From assembly GCA_030635565.1 (NCBI GenBank), contig DAOVYP010000090.1:1-7896 (forward strand): a stretch of DNA of 7,896 nucleotides. Reading direction: 5' to 3'. The notes below the pieces were generated by a model. The model made no database searches. It was not told where the DNA came from and saw nothing but the letters and a program-made list of their open reading frames with translations. Shown here piece by piece: positions 1 through 5,794 of the stretch; the stretch's first letter is position 1, and every line of letters begins with the position of its first letter. The stretch comes from Spirochaeta sp. GTDB lineage: Bacteria; Spirochaetota; Spirochaetia; DSM-2461. Made by a program: the position numbers and the translations under genes.

Positions 1-761
1 ATTTTCTCCACCAGGGCCTCGCCCTTGTCGTCCTTGAAGCCAAGGATGTCCCGGGTGATTTCGATGAGGTAGGAATCCAGTTCACCCTCGTTCCACCTGG
101 CGAAGACTTCATGCATCTCGTCGGGATCCATCCCCAGGCCCTGCTTCATCAGCTGATAGGCCTCGGTAATCATCTGCATGTCACCGTACTCGATGCCGTT
201 GTGCACCATCTTCACGTAATGGCCGGCGCCGCCCTCGCCAACCCAGTCGCAGCATGGCTCACCGTCGTCGGTCTTGGCCGAAATATCCTGAAAAATGGGT
301 TTAACCAGAGGCCAGGCAGCCGGGTCGCCGCCGGGCATGATGGACGGGCCGGTGCGGGCACCTTCTTCACCGCCGGAGACGCCGGTACCGATGTAGAGCA
401 GTCCGGCGGCTTTGAGTTTCTCATACCGGCGGATCGTATCGGGAAAGTGTGAGTTGCCACCGTCGATGATGACATCGCCTTTGTCAAGGAGAGGCATCAA
501 CTTGTCGATCCAGAGGTCAACAACATCCCCGGCCTTCACCATCAGCATCACCTTACGGGGTGAGGCAATCTTGACGACGAAATCCTCCAGGGTCTCGGAG
601 CCCAGGATGGTATCCCGTCCCTTTGCCGGACCGGCCAGGAAGCCCGTTGTCCTGGCGTAGGTACGGTTGAACACCGCAACTGAGTATCCGTGATCGTTCA
701 TGTTCAACACCAGGTTCTGACCCATCACCGCCAGGCCGATGAGGCCGATATCCGCTTTCAT
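1..761 (-). CDS. gnd: 6-phosphogluconate dehydrogenase, decarboxylating (N-terminal 253 residues; cut by left edge)
   Basis: This enzyme oxidatively decarboxylates 6-phosphogluconate to ribulose 5-phosphate, reducing NADP in the cytoplasm (oxidative pentose phosphate pathway). The Rossmann domain opens with GLAVMG (residues 9-14). FNRT (31-34) supplies the Arg/Thr pair typical of NADP use. The substrate-site signature GVSGGEEGARTGPS (127-140) and the catalytic KMVHNGIEY (184-192, Lys184, His187, Asn188, Glu191) are intact. The motifs fit the long form of about 470-480 residues, so roughly half the protein lies beyond the window. The start is fixed by AGGAG eight bases upstream of ATG. The frame stays open for about 41 codons upstream, but no ribosome site supports an earlier start. 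It is third in the HAD-LarA-Gnd series, 165 bp after the LarA-like gene. That gap may hold its own control signals. Confidence 0.95.
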   Translation of the reverse strand, partial: MKADIGLIGLAVMGQNLVLNMNDHGYSVAVFNRTYARTTGFLAGPAKGRDTILGSETLEDFVVKIASPRKVMLMVKAGDVVDLWIDKLMPLLDKGDVIIDGGNSHFPDTIRRYEKLKAAGLLYIGTGVSGGEEGARTGPSIMPGGDPAAWPLVKPIFQDISAKTDDGEPCCDWVGEGGAGHYVKMVHNGIEYGDMQMITEAYQLMKQGLGMDPDEMHEVFARWNEGELDSYLIEITRDILGFKDDKGEALVEK

Positions 762-797
762 AATTAATTCTCCTATAAACAGGTGTATTTCATAGTT

Positions 798-897
798 GCA
801 ATATGAATTGCGAAAATAACGAAAGCCGTTAGGCGTAAGTTGTTTTTGGCAATTCATTCCATTGCAGCATGAAATAGACCGCATAACCCGAAGCAAT
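798..897. promoter_or_regulatory. Cluster of GCAAT/ATTGC half-sites upstream of gnd
   Basis: Five copies of GCAAT or its complement lie within 100 bp of the 165-bp gap between the LarA-like gene and gnd: 798-802, 807-811 (inverted, 4-base spacer), 849-853, 861-865 (inverted, 7-base spacer) and 893-897. Two are arranged as inverted pairs, as expected of a dimeric repressor or activator. I see no convincing -35/-10 pair, so whether gnd has its own promoter here is open. The regulator is unknown. Confidence 0.3.
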
Positions 898-926
898 ACA
901 AATTTTACTCAGGGCCTTTTATTCTC

Positions 927-2198
927 CTAATATTCAAATCTGTCCGCGTGTGCCCAAAGGCCCAGCGCCGGGTTGGCGACGAAAAAAATCTCCTCACCGT
1001 CCACCATATTCCATCCGGTCTTCAGTATCGAAGGATCGTACTTCTTCATCAGTTGTTCCAGTTCCGCATATCCGAAACCCACGCTTTCGGTCTCTTCCCG
1101 GGTGAGATGACCCGGAGCATAGGTAATGGAGAAACGTCCCTCGGAAGACCCGTGAATCAGATGGGCCGCCGCGCTGAGATTAGCCTCCAGATCAGCATTT
1201 TCCTTCGCGGCCGCCAGGGTCTTCGGGGTGCCGAAGTAGCCGTACTTGCGGATGAGGGAGTCAATTTCCTTATCCTCGCCGAATTCCTTCACTCCCGGGC
1301 CCATCACGATAAGCTCACCACCATCAGCCATAGCCATCCGGGTGCGGTAAACCGCCTTATTCCCCAGCCAGGTACTGCGAAACTCTTCAGGGTCCAGGAA
1401 CACAACGCATCTTCTGATGGGCTTCTCCACCATGGTGAAATTCACCTTCACAGCCAGAGCCGCCGCTTTCTCATAGCATTCCCTGCCGTCACCGATGTAG
1501 AGGCCCCGCATCACCAGTGAGCCTTCGGTATCTGGGCCGAGGACGGTAAGGGCATAGAGGATAGGCAGCCTGCCGGCGAACGCCTTTACCGCGTAATCCA
1601 GAATCGCACGCACCGGTGTATCGGCCCGGCCCATGATGCGCTCCATCCCATGTACCGCCCCCAGGAAATGGCTCTTGTGGATGCCTTCACTGCCGCCGGT
1701 ACCGATGAGCACGTTCTTGGAGTGGTTGGCCATTCCAATCACCTCGTGGGGTACAACCTGCCCGGGCGAAAAAATGAGATCGTGACCGCCTTCGGCCAGA
1801 AGGGTGTTCACCTGGGCAGGCCAGTCATAATCCAGTTTACCCTCCGACACTTCGGCCATGTAGGATCCGGGCACGGTGCCCAGGGTGGTCAGGTCGCTCC
1901 GCCACTTATGCTCCCGGAAGAGACCATGGGGCAGCCCGGGAAACATCTTGTCCATTTCGCTCCCGGTCATCGGGGTGTGGGTACCCAGGGCCGGCATGAT
2001 ATCGGTGAGGCTCTCACCGTAATAATCGTAGGCATAGCGGGTGAGATGGCCGGCACGTGAATGAAAGCGGGTGATATCCGGCGGGATGGCCAGCACTTTC
2101 TTTCGCCTGCCGATCTTGTCCAGGGCCTCGTTCAGCCCAGCCTTCATATCGTCGTCTGTAATAACTTCGTTTTCACCGCCGCGTTCGTAATACAGCAT
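927..2198 (-). CDS. LarA-superfamily nickel-dependent 2-hydroxyacid racemase/epimerase (DUF2088); candidate D-gluconate/D-mannonate 2-epimerase
   Basis: LarA-type enzymes use a covalently bound nickel-pincer nucleotide to move hydride at C2 of hydroxyacids. By comparison with Lactobacillus plantarum LarA I assign Asp41 and Arg44 in PPDITRF (cofactor site), His74 in LGTHTPMT (like His108), His151 in VVPHEVIG (like His174), Lys161 (like the cofactor lysine 184) and His177 in KSHFLG (like the nickel ligand His200). The spacings 151-161-177 equal 174-184-200, so the active site looks complete. The 423-residue length is normal for the superfamily. The start has AGGAGGT nine bases upstream. Lactate is a less likely substrate than a sugar acid: characterised homologues include a gluconate 2-epimerase, and gnd is next door. 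Malate or other hydroxyacids remain possible. The maturation genes larB, larC and larE are not in the window. The gene ends in TAG. Confidence 0.85.
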   Translation of the reverse strand: MLYYERGGENEVITDDDMKAGLNEALDKIGRRKKVLAIPPDITRFHSRAGHLTRYAYDYYGESLTDIMPALGTHTPMTGSEMDKMFPGLPHGLFREHKWRSDLTTLGTVPGSYMAEVSEGKLDYDWPAQVNTLLAEGGHDLIFSPGQVVPHEVIGMANHSKNVLIGTGGSEGIHKSHFLGAVHGMERIMGRADTPVRAILDYAVKAFAGRLPILYALTVLGPDTEGSLVMRGLYIGDGRECYEKAAALAVKVNFTMVEKPIRRCVVFLDPEEFRSTWLGNKAVYRTRMAMADGGELIVMGPGVKEFGEDKEIDSLIRKYGYFGTPKTLAAAKENADLEANLSAAAHLIHGSSEGRFSITYAPGHLTREETESVGFGYAELEQLMKKYDPSILKTGWNMVDGEEIFFVANPALGLWAHADRFEY

Positions 2199-2230
2199 TT
2201 TTGGTTGACCTCCTGTCGGGCCGGCGGGGT

Positions 2231-2268
2231 ATCACCATGCCCTTGCGGGGAATCTCATCCCCGGTGAT
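2231..2268 (-). promoter_or_regulatory. Two-tier inverted repeat (possible mRNA hairpin) between the HAD and LarA-like genes
   Basis: The 77-bp gap holds an outer perfect 6-bp stem, ATCACC (2231-2236) with GGTGAT (2263-2268). Nested inside is GGGGA (2247-2251) with TCCCC (2258-2262) around a 6-base loop. A 10-base one-sided bulge separates the two stems. No T-run follows on the minus strand, so it is not an ordinary intrinsic terminator. It sits about 17 bases upstream of the LarA-like ribosome site, where it could act as a processing or stability element. Function is inferred only. Confidence 0.3.
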
Positions 2269-2275
2269 TAATTCG

Positions 2276-3163
2276 CTAAGACTGCCAGGGGGCCTTCTCG
2301 GGCAAGGCCGCGTCGAAGGCCGCCAGGAGGTCATCCTGAAAATCCCCCGCATACGTTCCTGCAAAAAACTTCCCAAGACCCTCATCCCGGAACCTGTCCC
2401 AGCTCTGCTCTTCGGACCCGGGAATTATGGGAAAGAACAGCACACCGTTACTCTCGGCCGCCATCAGATCTCCCGGAGCATCCCCGATCATGAGAATCTT
2501 ATCCTTATCATATTTCCCCACCGCGGCATATTCCAGATGCTCCGACTTTGTACCCCGTTCCTGACCCGCGATGATTCGCACAAAATCGGCGATACCGTGC
2601 TCGGCCCACTCACGCTCCAGATCGCCGGTAGGAGTCTGGCTCACCACCATCAGGTCGGCTTGAGACACGGCCCGCTCGAGAATCCCCTTCACCTGGGGAT
2701 AAGGCGGCAGATTGCGGACAATCTTCTTCACCGCGGCGGTAACGTCTTTCGACCAGGCCAGGGCCCGCTGCAGGTCGGGATGAGGATTTCGCTCTACTTC
2801 GGGGCCCAGGGTGGCCTCCCCGAGTTTGGTTTCCCGCCCGGTCCATTCCTTTAAGCCGGCGAAGGAGGGGCTGGCGATTCCACGCTCAATCACCTCACGG
2901 CGTTCTTTGAGGAGTTCGAGGGCCCGTATCACTGCCAGAAACCGGTTCACACCCCGGGTCTTGGAATAAAGATTCACGAACTCCCAGGTCTCCCGGGCCG
3001 CCTTGGCCGCTCCCTGCATATCGAAATTGTTCACGAAAGCCGGGCAGAAGCATTCTTTCTGCTTAATCTCCATACTGTCGAAGACACAGCCGTCGGAATC
3101 GAAACCGATGAAGAAATCCTTTTCTCTCTTGAGGTCTTTGAGTTCCCGGACGAGATAGCTCAT
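2276..3163 (-). CDS. HAD-superfamily phosphatase, first gene of the Gnd operon
   Basis: This is a cytoplasmic HAD hydrolase of 295 residues. Motif I is FDSDGCVFDS (21-30), with Asp22 the likely nucleophile and Asp24 the acid/base. Motif II is in VVSQTPTG (173-180), the motif III lysine is Lys206 in GTKSE, and motif IV is IGDAPGD (226-232), whose two aspartates bind Mg. About 140 mostly helical residues between motifs I and II form a large C1-type cap, longer than in phosphoglycolate phosphatase, so the substrate is probably a small phosphorylated metabolite I cannot name. I chose the ATG at 3163 because AAGGA lies six bases upstream. A longer frame to 3253 would run through the promoter at 3197-3225. 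It probably shares a transcript with the LarA-like gene (77-bp gap) and gnd, which suggests a role with sugar-acid phosphates. The gene ends in TAG. Confidence 0.85.
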   Translation of the reverse strand: MSYLVRELKDLKREKDFFIGFDSDGCVFDSMEIKQKECFCPAFVNNFDMQGAAKAARETWEFVNLYSKTRGVNRFLAVIRALELLKERREVIERGIASPSFAGLKEWTGRETKLGEATLGPEVERNPHPDLQRALAWSKDVTAAVKKIVRNLPPYPQVKGILERAVSQADLMVVSQTPTGDLEREWAEHGIADFVRIIAGQERGTKSEHLEYAAVGKYDKDKILMIGDAPGDLMAAESNGVLFFPIIPGSEEQSWDRFRDEGLGKFFAGTYAGDFQDDLLAAFDAALPEKAPWQS

Positions 3164-3169
3164 TTCGTT

Positions 3170-3174
3170 TCCTT
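3170..3174 (-). promoter_or_regulatory. Ribosome binding site of the HAD phosphatase
   Basis: AAGGA on the minus strand, six bases before the ATG at 3163. It decides between this start and an in-frame ATG 90 bases upstream at 3253, which would precede the promoter. Confidence 0.7.
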
Positions 3175-3175
3175 G

Positions 3176-3194
3176 CGATAATTGATAGTTATCG
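3176..3194. promoter_or_regulatory. Operator-like inverted repeat CGATAA-N7-TTATCG
   Basis: Perfect 6-bp arms (3176-3181 and 3189-3194) with a 7-base spacer lie immediately downstream of the -10 box at 3197-3202, over the expected transcription start of the HAD-LarA-Gnd operon. That is a classic place for a repressor to block initiation. No candidate repressor gene lies beside it. It could instead form a small 5' hairpin in the mRNA. Confidence 0.4.
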
Positions 3195-3196
3195 AA

Positions 3197-3225
3197 ACCA
3201 TAACGAAGCTGGGGACGCCCGTCAA
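3197..3225 (-). promoter_or_regulatory. Sigma70-type promoter of the HAD-LarA-Gnd operon
   Basis: Read on the minus strand, -35 TTGACG (3220-3225, 5 of 6 to consensus) and -10 TATGGT (3197-3202, 4 of 6) are separated by exactly 17 bases. Initiation near 3190 would leave a leader of about 27 bases containing the inverted repeat and the AAGGA ribosome site. Confidence 0.6.
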
Positions 3226-3307
3226 GAGAACTTGTACCAACTGTTTCGCACACCGTTCTTCAAGTCAGTCACAGGCGGCGACTCCCGGTCCAGGATTCTG
3301 CCCTGGG

Positions 3308-3318
3308 GGTATGATACC
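3308..3318. promoter_or_regulatory. Short palindrome GGTATGATACC next to the SDR promoter
   Basis: A perfect 5-bp inverted repeat around one central G, touching the proposed -35 of the SDR promoter (3318-3323). A regulator bound here would overlap RNA polymerase. It is short enough to be chance. Confidence 0.2.
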
Positions 3319-3346
3319 TGTCATTTGCTGAAAACATGGTTAAAAT
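3318..3346 (+). promoter_or_regulatory. Candidate sigma70-type promoter of the SDR gene
   Basis: -35 CTGTCA (3318-3323, 4 of 6) and -10 TAAAAT (3341-3346, 5 of 6) with a 17-base spacer. The start would fall near 3353, giving a leader of about 23 bases. An alternative pair is TTGCTG (3325-3330) with CATACT (3349-3354) at 18 bases. Confidence 0.45.
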
Positions 3347-3362
3347 GCCATACTCATTTATT

Positions 3363-3369
3363 GAAGGAG
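3363..3369 (+). promoter_or_regulatory. Ribosome binding site of the SDR gene
   Basis: GAAGGAG lies six bases before the ATG at 3376. It selects this start over the in-frame ATG at 3232, whose 48 extra residues look non-coding and overlap both promoters. Confidence 0.8.
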
Positions 3370-3375
3370 TTTTTT

Positions 3376-4209
3376 ATGCCCCGGATACTTACCAGGACAC
3401 CGATGTTCAAACTTGCGCTTCTTACCGGGGGATCCAGCGGCATCGGCCTCGCAGTGGCCCGGGAACTGGTGAAATCCGGATCCTCGGTCATTCTGGTGGC
3501 CCGGCGCCCGGAGGTTCTGGCTGAAGCAAAGGCCTCCCTGGAGAAGGACAGCTCCAATGGCGCGAGAGTCCGAATACTGGTTTTGGACGTCTCCGATCCC
3601 GAGGCAGTGGACCGCGACCTCATCAAGTGCCTGGACGAGGCCGGAACACCGGATCTGCTTTACAATGGAGCAGGGATTACTTATCCCAACCATTTCGAAT
3701 CCATCCCCGGGGACATCTTCCGCCGGATTATGGACATCAACCTCGGAGGAACCTGGAACATCCTGAGCGCCGTCATCCCGCGAATGAAGGCTGCAGGCGG
3801 AGGTACGGTAGTGAACGTCTCATCCATGAGCGGGCTGTTGGGAACCTACGGCTACACTGCTTATGCCGCATCAAAGTTCGCCCAGGTGGGGCTGTCGCAA
3901 AGCTTGAGAAATGAGATGAAACCCGACGGCATCGACGTTCGGGTCCTCTGCCCCTCCGACACCGACACACCCCAACTGATAGAGGAAGAGAAAACCAAAC
4001 CCGATGAAACCCGCAAAATCACCGGCAATGCCAAGGTGATGACCCCTGAATTCGTGGCCCGAACCCTCCTCAAAGGACTCCGGGGTCGTCAATTCATCAT
4101 CATTCCGGGTTTCATGGGCAAGGTAGGATGGCTGGCCTACCGTTTCTTTCCATGGCTGGTGCATTTCGTATTCGACAACGACGTCCGGTCCGTCCGAAGC
4201 CGCAATTAA
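3376..4209 (+). CDS. Short-chain dehydrogenase/reductase resembling 3-ketodihydrosphingosine reductase
   Basis: A classical SDR of 277 residues. It has the cofactor motif TGGSSGIG (17-24), ARR (42-44) whose arginines favour NADPH, LDVSD (70-74), NGAG (97-100, usually NNAG), Asn122, catalytic Ser150 in NVSSMSG, and Tyr163/Lys167 in YAASK. The part after the active site, PSDTDTPQLIEEEKTKPDET (193-212) followed by RKI, closely matches my recollection of the P-DTDTP-EE-TKP-ETR-I pattern of eukaryotic KDSR. The tail (about 245-266, GKVGWLAYRFFPWLVHFVFD) is aromatic and hydrophobic and may associate with the membrane. The likely reaction is reduction of a 3-keto lipid or related ketone. Sphingolipid synthesis itself is not shown, as no serine palmitoyltransferase is in the window. 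The gene is divergent from the HAD operon and ends directly against the URO-D-like gene. Family assignment is secure, substrate uncertain. Confidence 0.88.
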   Translation: MPRILTRTPMFKLALLTGGSSGIGLAVARELVKSGSSVILVARRPEVLAEAKASLEKDSSNGARVRILVLDVSDPEAVDRDLIKCLDEAGTPDLLYNGAGITYPNHFESIPGDIFRRIMDINLGGTWNILSAVIPRMKAAGGGTVVNVSSMSGLLGTYGYTAYAASKFAQVGLSQSLRNEMKPDGIDVRVLCPSDTDTPQLIEEEKTKPDETRKITGNAKVMTPEFVARTLLKGLRGRQFIIIPGFMGKVGWLAYRFFPWLVHFVFDNDVRSVRSRN

Positions 4210-5226
4210 TTACTGAGCCGCACGTCCCGTGTCCACCATCGCCTTGAAATTCTCAGGTTTTACCGAAGCGGTGATGGTGTTTCCCGAGGATAGGATGAGC
4301 CCGCCTTCCAGACCGAATTCGTTCACCAGCGATTCGGTAACATCGACGACTTCATCCCTTGATCCCCTGCTGAGCAGATCCACATCGATATTCCCCACCA
4401 CGGCGATCCCGTCACCCAACGATTTCCGGAGCTGAACAAGATCGTTCCCCGCAGCCGGCTCAAGGGGACCGATGCCATCAATGCCCGTACCGACAATCAG
4501 ATCGAGTATTCCCGAGATATTTCCGTCGGTATGCTTGATACAAAGTCCTCCTGCGTCGTGAATGGCTCGAACACCCTTTGTAAGCCAGGGCAGGATGAAT
4601 CGTTCGAAGTGACCTCGTGACATCAGCGTACCGGTCTTGAAGGCGTAATCGTCGGTAAGATAGATGACATCTGCACCCGCCCGAATGCAGAGGCGGAACA
4701 GCTCACAGTAGTATTCACTTACCATATCGGAAAGCGTGTCGACGAATTCCGGGGAATCGACATAGGACATCATCAGGACATCCATCCCGCAGAGGTACCA
4801 GGATGCGGCGAAGTCATTGCGGCTGAGCACGGCGACGGCCCGGTCCGGAAACCGCCGCCGGACGTGGCGGACAGCTTTTATCAGGGGGCTTTTTTCGGGC
4901 CGGGGTGGTTTGAAACCCGTCAGATGATCAGGAGTCGGAATCGGATGTCCCACCGGAATCGGCAGCAGTTCACCGGTCATGCGGCTTTTAACACCCCATT
5001 CATCAACGTAATACTTCAGGTGAGGAATCACCCAGCGGCGCCATCCGAGGACGTAGAGCATCTGATTCACCGACACCCCGTCGAGAGCCATCCCTTCTAT
5101 CATTTTGAGATAGCTTCGATAGCCGAGCCCCTTGACCACCGACCAGTCGATTCCCATTTCCATGATGGGAATCCGGTCGATCGGCTTCCCTGCGAGTACG
5201 GCCAGGATGCGATCCCTGGAATTCAT
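4210..5226 (-). CDS. Uroporphyrinogen decarboxylase (URO-D)/MtaA-superfamily protein, not HemE
   Basis: A 338-residue TIM-barrel protein of the URO-D superfamily, which includes HemE and cobamide/methyl transferases such as MtaA and CmuA. Visible family features are the N-terminal RDRILAVLAGKPIDRIPI (4-21), LTDDYAF (190-196), CIKHTDGN (229-236), GIGPLEP (251-257), VGNIDVDLLSRG (277-288) and LSSGNTI (312-318). The HemE N-terminal substrate motif (MRQAGR type) is absent. The methyltransferase zinc motif His-x-Cys is only partly matched: His232 is followed by Thr-Asp, not x-Cys. The reaction is therefore unknown; demethylation or decarboxylation of a small substrate is a guess. The ATG at 5226 has a G-rich, weak ribosome site (AGGGGGTGG). 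The TAA abuts the convergent SDR stop. No clear promoter was found upstream. Confidence 0.82.
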   Translation of the reverse strand: MNSRDRILAVLAGKPIDRIPIMEMGIDWSVVKGLGYRSYLKMIEGMALDGVSVNQMLYVLGWRRWVIPHLKYYVDEWGVKSRMTGELLPIPVGHPIPTPDHLTGFKPPRPEKSPLIKAVRHVRRRFPDRAVAVLSRNDFAASWYLCGMDVLMMSYVDSPEFVDTLSDMVSEYYCELFRLCIRAGADVIYLTDDYAFKTGTLMSRGHFERFILPWLTKGVRAIHDAGGLCIKHTDGNISGILDLIVGTGIDGIGPLEPAAGNDLVQLRKSLGDGIAVVGNIDVDLLSRGSRDEVVDVTESLVNEFGLEGGLILSSGNTITASVKPENFKAMVDTGRAAQ

Positions 5227-5307
5227 GTTTGGCCACCCCCTGCTGCATTCAACTCATTCTACCATGAGACCGGGGATCGATGAGCAATTCTACAGAATCT
5301 ACAAAAG

Positions 5308-5338
5308 CATGTAATGTAAAAAAATATCCTATTACATG
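5308..5338. repeat. Inverted repeat CATGTAAT-N15-ATTACATG in the divergent intergenic region
   Basis: Perfect 8-bp arms (5308-5315 and 5331-5338) flank an A/T-rich 15-base spacer. They lie between the minus-strand URO-D-like gene and the plus-strand lipoprotein gene. The symmetry and A/T-rich centre suit a dimeric regulator such as a LysR-type protein, and a LysR gene lies about 1.2 kb away. It is not an obvious terminator, since nothing converges here. I could not identify convincing promoters for either gene in 5227-5419. Confidence 0.35.
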
Positions 5339-5419
5339 TATTCATTTATTCAATTGGACATGCTCCTCACCGCATGAAAAGATCAAGCTTATTATTTCAA
5401 TGGAACTGGAGGAATATCT

Positions 5420-5788
5420 ATGAAATTGATCTTGACTATGTTCGCCGCCGGTCTGCTGATTATGGCGTGTTCGACGGCTCCGGTGCGGGAGGAGTCCGTC
5501 TCCGAAGCACCTGAGGCTGTTAGCGTAACAAACGAGAAAAGTGAAACCGGCACTGCCAGTGTGACTAAGGAAAGCTACTATATCCTGACGGATCCTGCAG
5601 TCGTGGAGGCCCTTGATTCCGCGGAGTATAAAATGCTCATCAATCTCGAAGCATTCCTGAGTGACGGAGCGATTCAGGAAATGTGGGATATGATGAAAGA
5701 TTCCGCCGCCGATACCGGCATCATGGTGGAAGAGGAGGATGATCCCATGAAGTCCAAATACAGGGACATCCAATACCTGGATACGTAA
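5420..5788 (+). CDS. First open segment of the broken gene: 122-residue putative lipoprotein
   Basis: If the TAA at 5786 acts as a stop, this is the only part with normal initiation signals: GGAGG, seven bases, ATG. The product has a signal peptide with the lipobox LIMAC (13-17), then an acidic, Ser/Thr/Glu-rich linker to about residue 50. A helical part (about 72-107, including EAFLSDGAIQEMWDMMKDSA) follows, ending at the start of the CYTH-like hairpin. It would be membrane-anchored but lack most of the fold and would probably be unstable. Listed separately because gene callers will report it as an independent gene. Confidence 0.5.
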   Translation: MKLILTMFAAGLLIMACSTAPVREESVSEAPEAVSVTNEKSETGTASVTKESYYILTDPAVVEALDSAEYKMLINLEAFLSDGAIQEMWDMMKDSAADTGIMVEEEDDPMKSKYRDIQYLDT

Positions 5789-5794
5789 TTCGGG

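Noticed and set aside
762..884. In-frame N-terminal extension of Gnd, or a small Cys-containing leader peptide, from an ATG at 882-884 (minus).
   Set aside because: It has no ribosome site of its own, and the AGGAG before the ATG at 761 gives a normal-length Gnd beginning at the Rossmann fold.
111..2060. Plus-strand open frames opposite gnd and the LarA-like gene.
   Set aside because: They are antisense shadows of well-conserved genes with no recognisable domains or ribosome sites.
3164..3253. Thirty-residue extension of the HAD protein from the ATG at 3253.
   Set aside because: It would include the promoter and operator-like repeat; AAGGA at 3170-3174 supports the ATG at 3163.
3232..3375. 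Forty-eight-residue extension of the SDR from the ATG at 3232.
   Set aside because: GAAGGAG before 3376 and the normal SDR N-terminus there are decisive; the extension is not protein-like.
5227..5299. Promoter for the URO-D-like gene using TAGAAT (5256-5261, minus).
   Set aside because: No acceptable -35 at 16-18 bases; the best match, TTGCTC, is 20 bases away.
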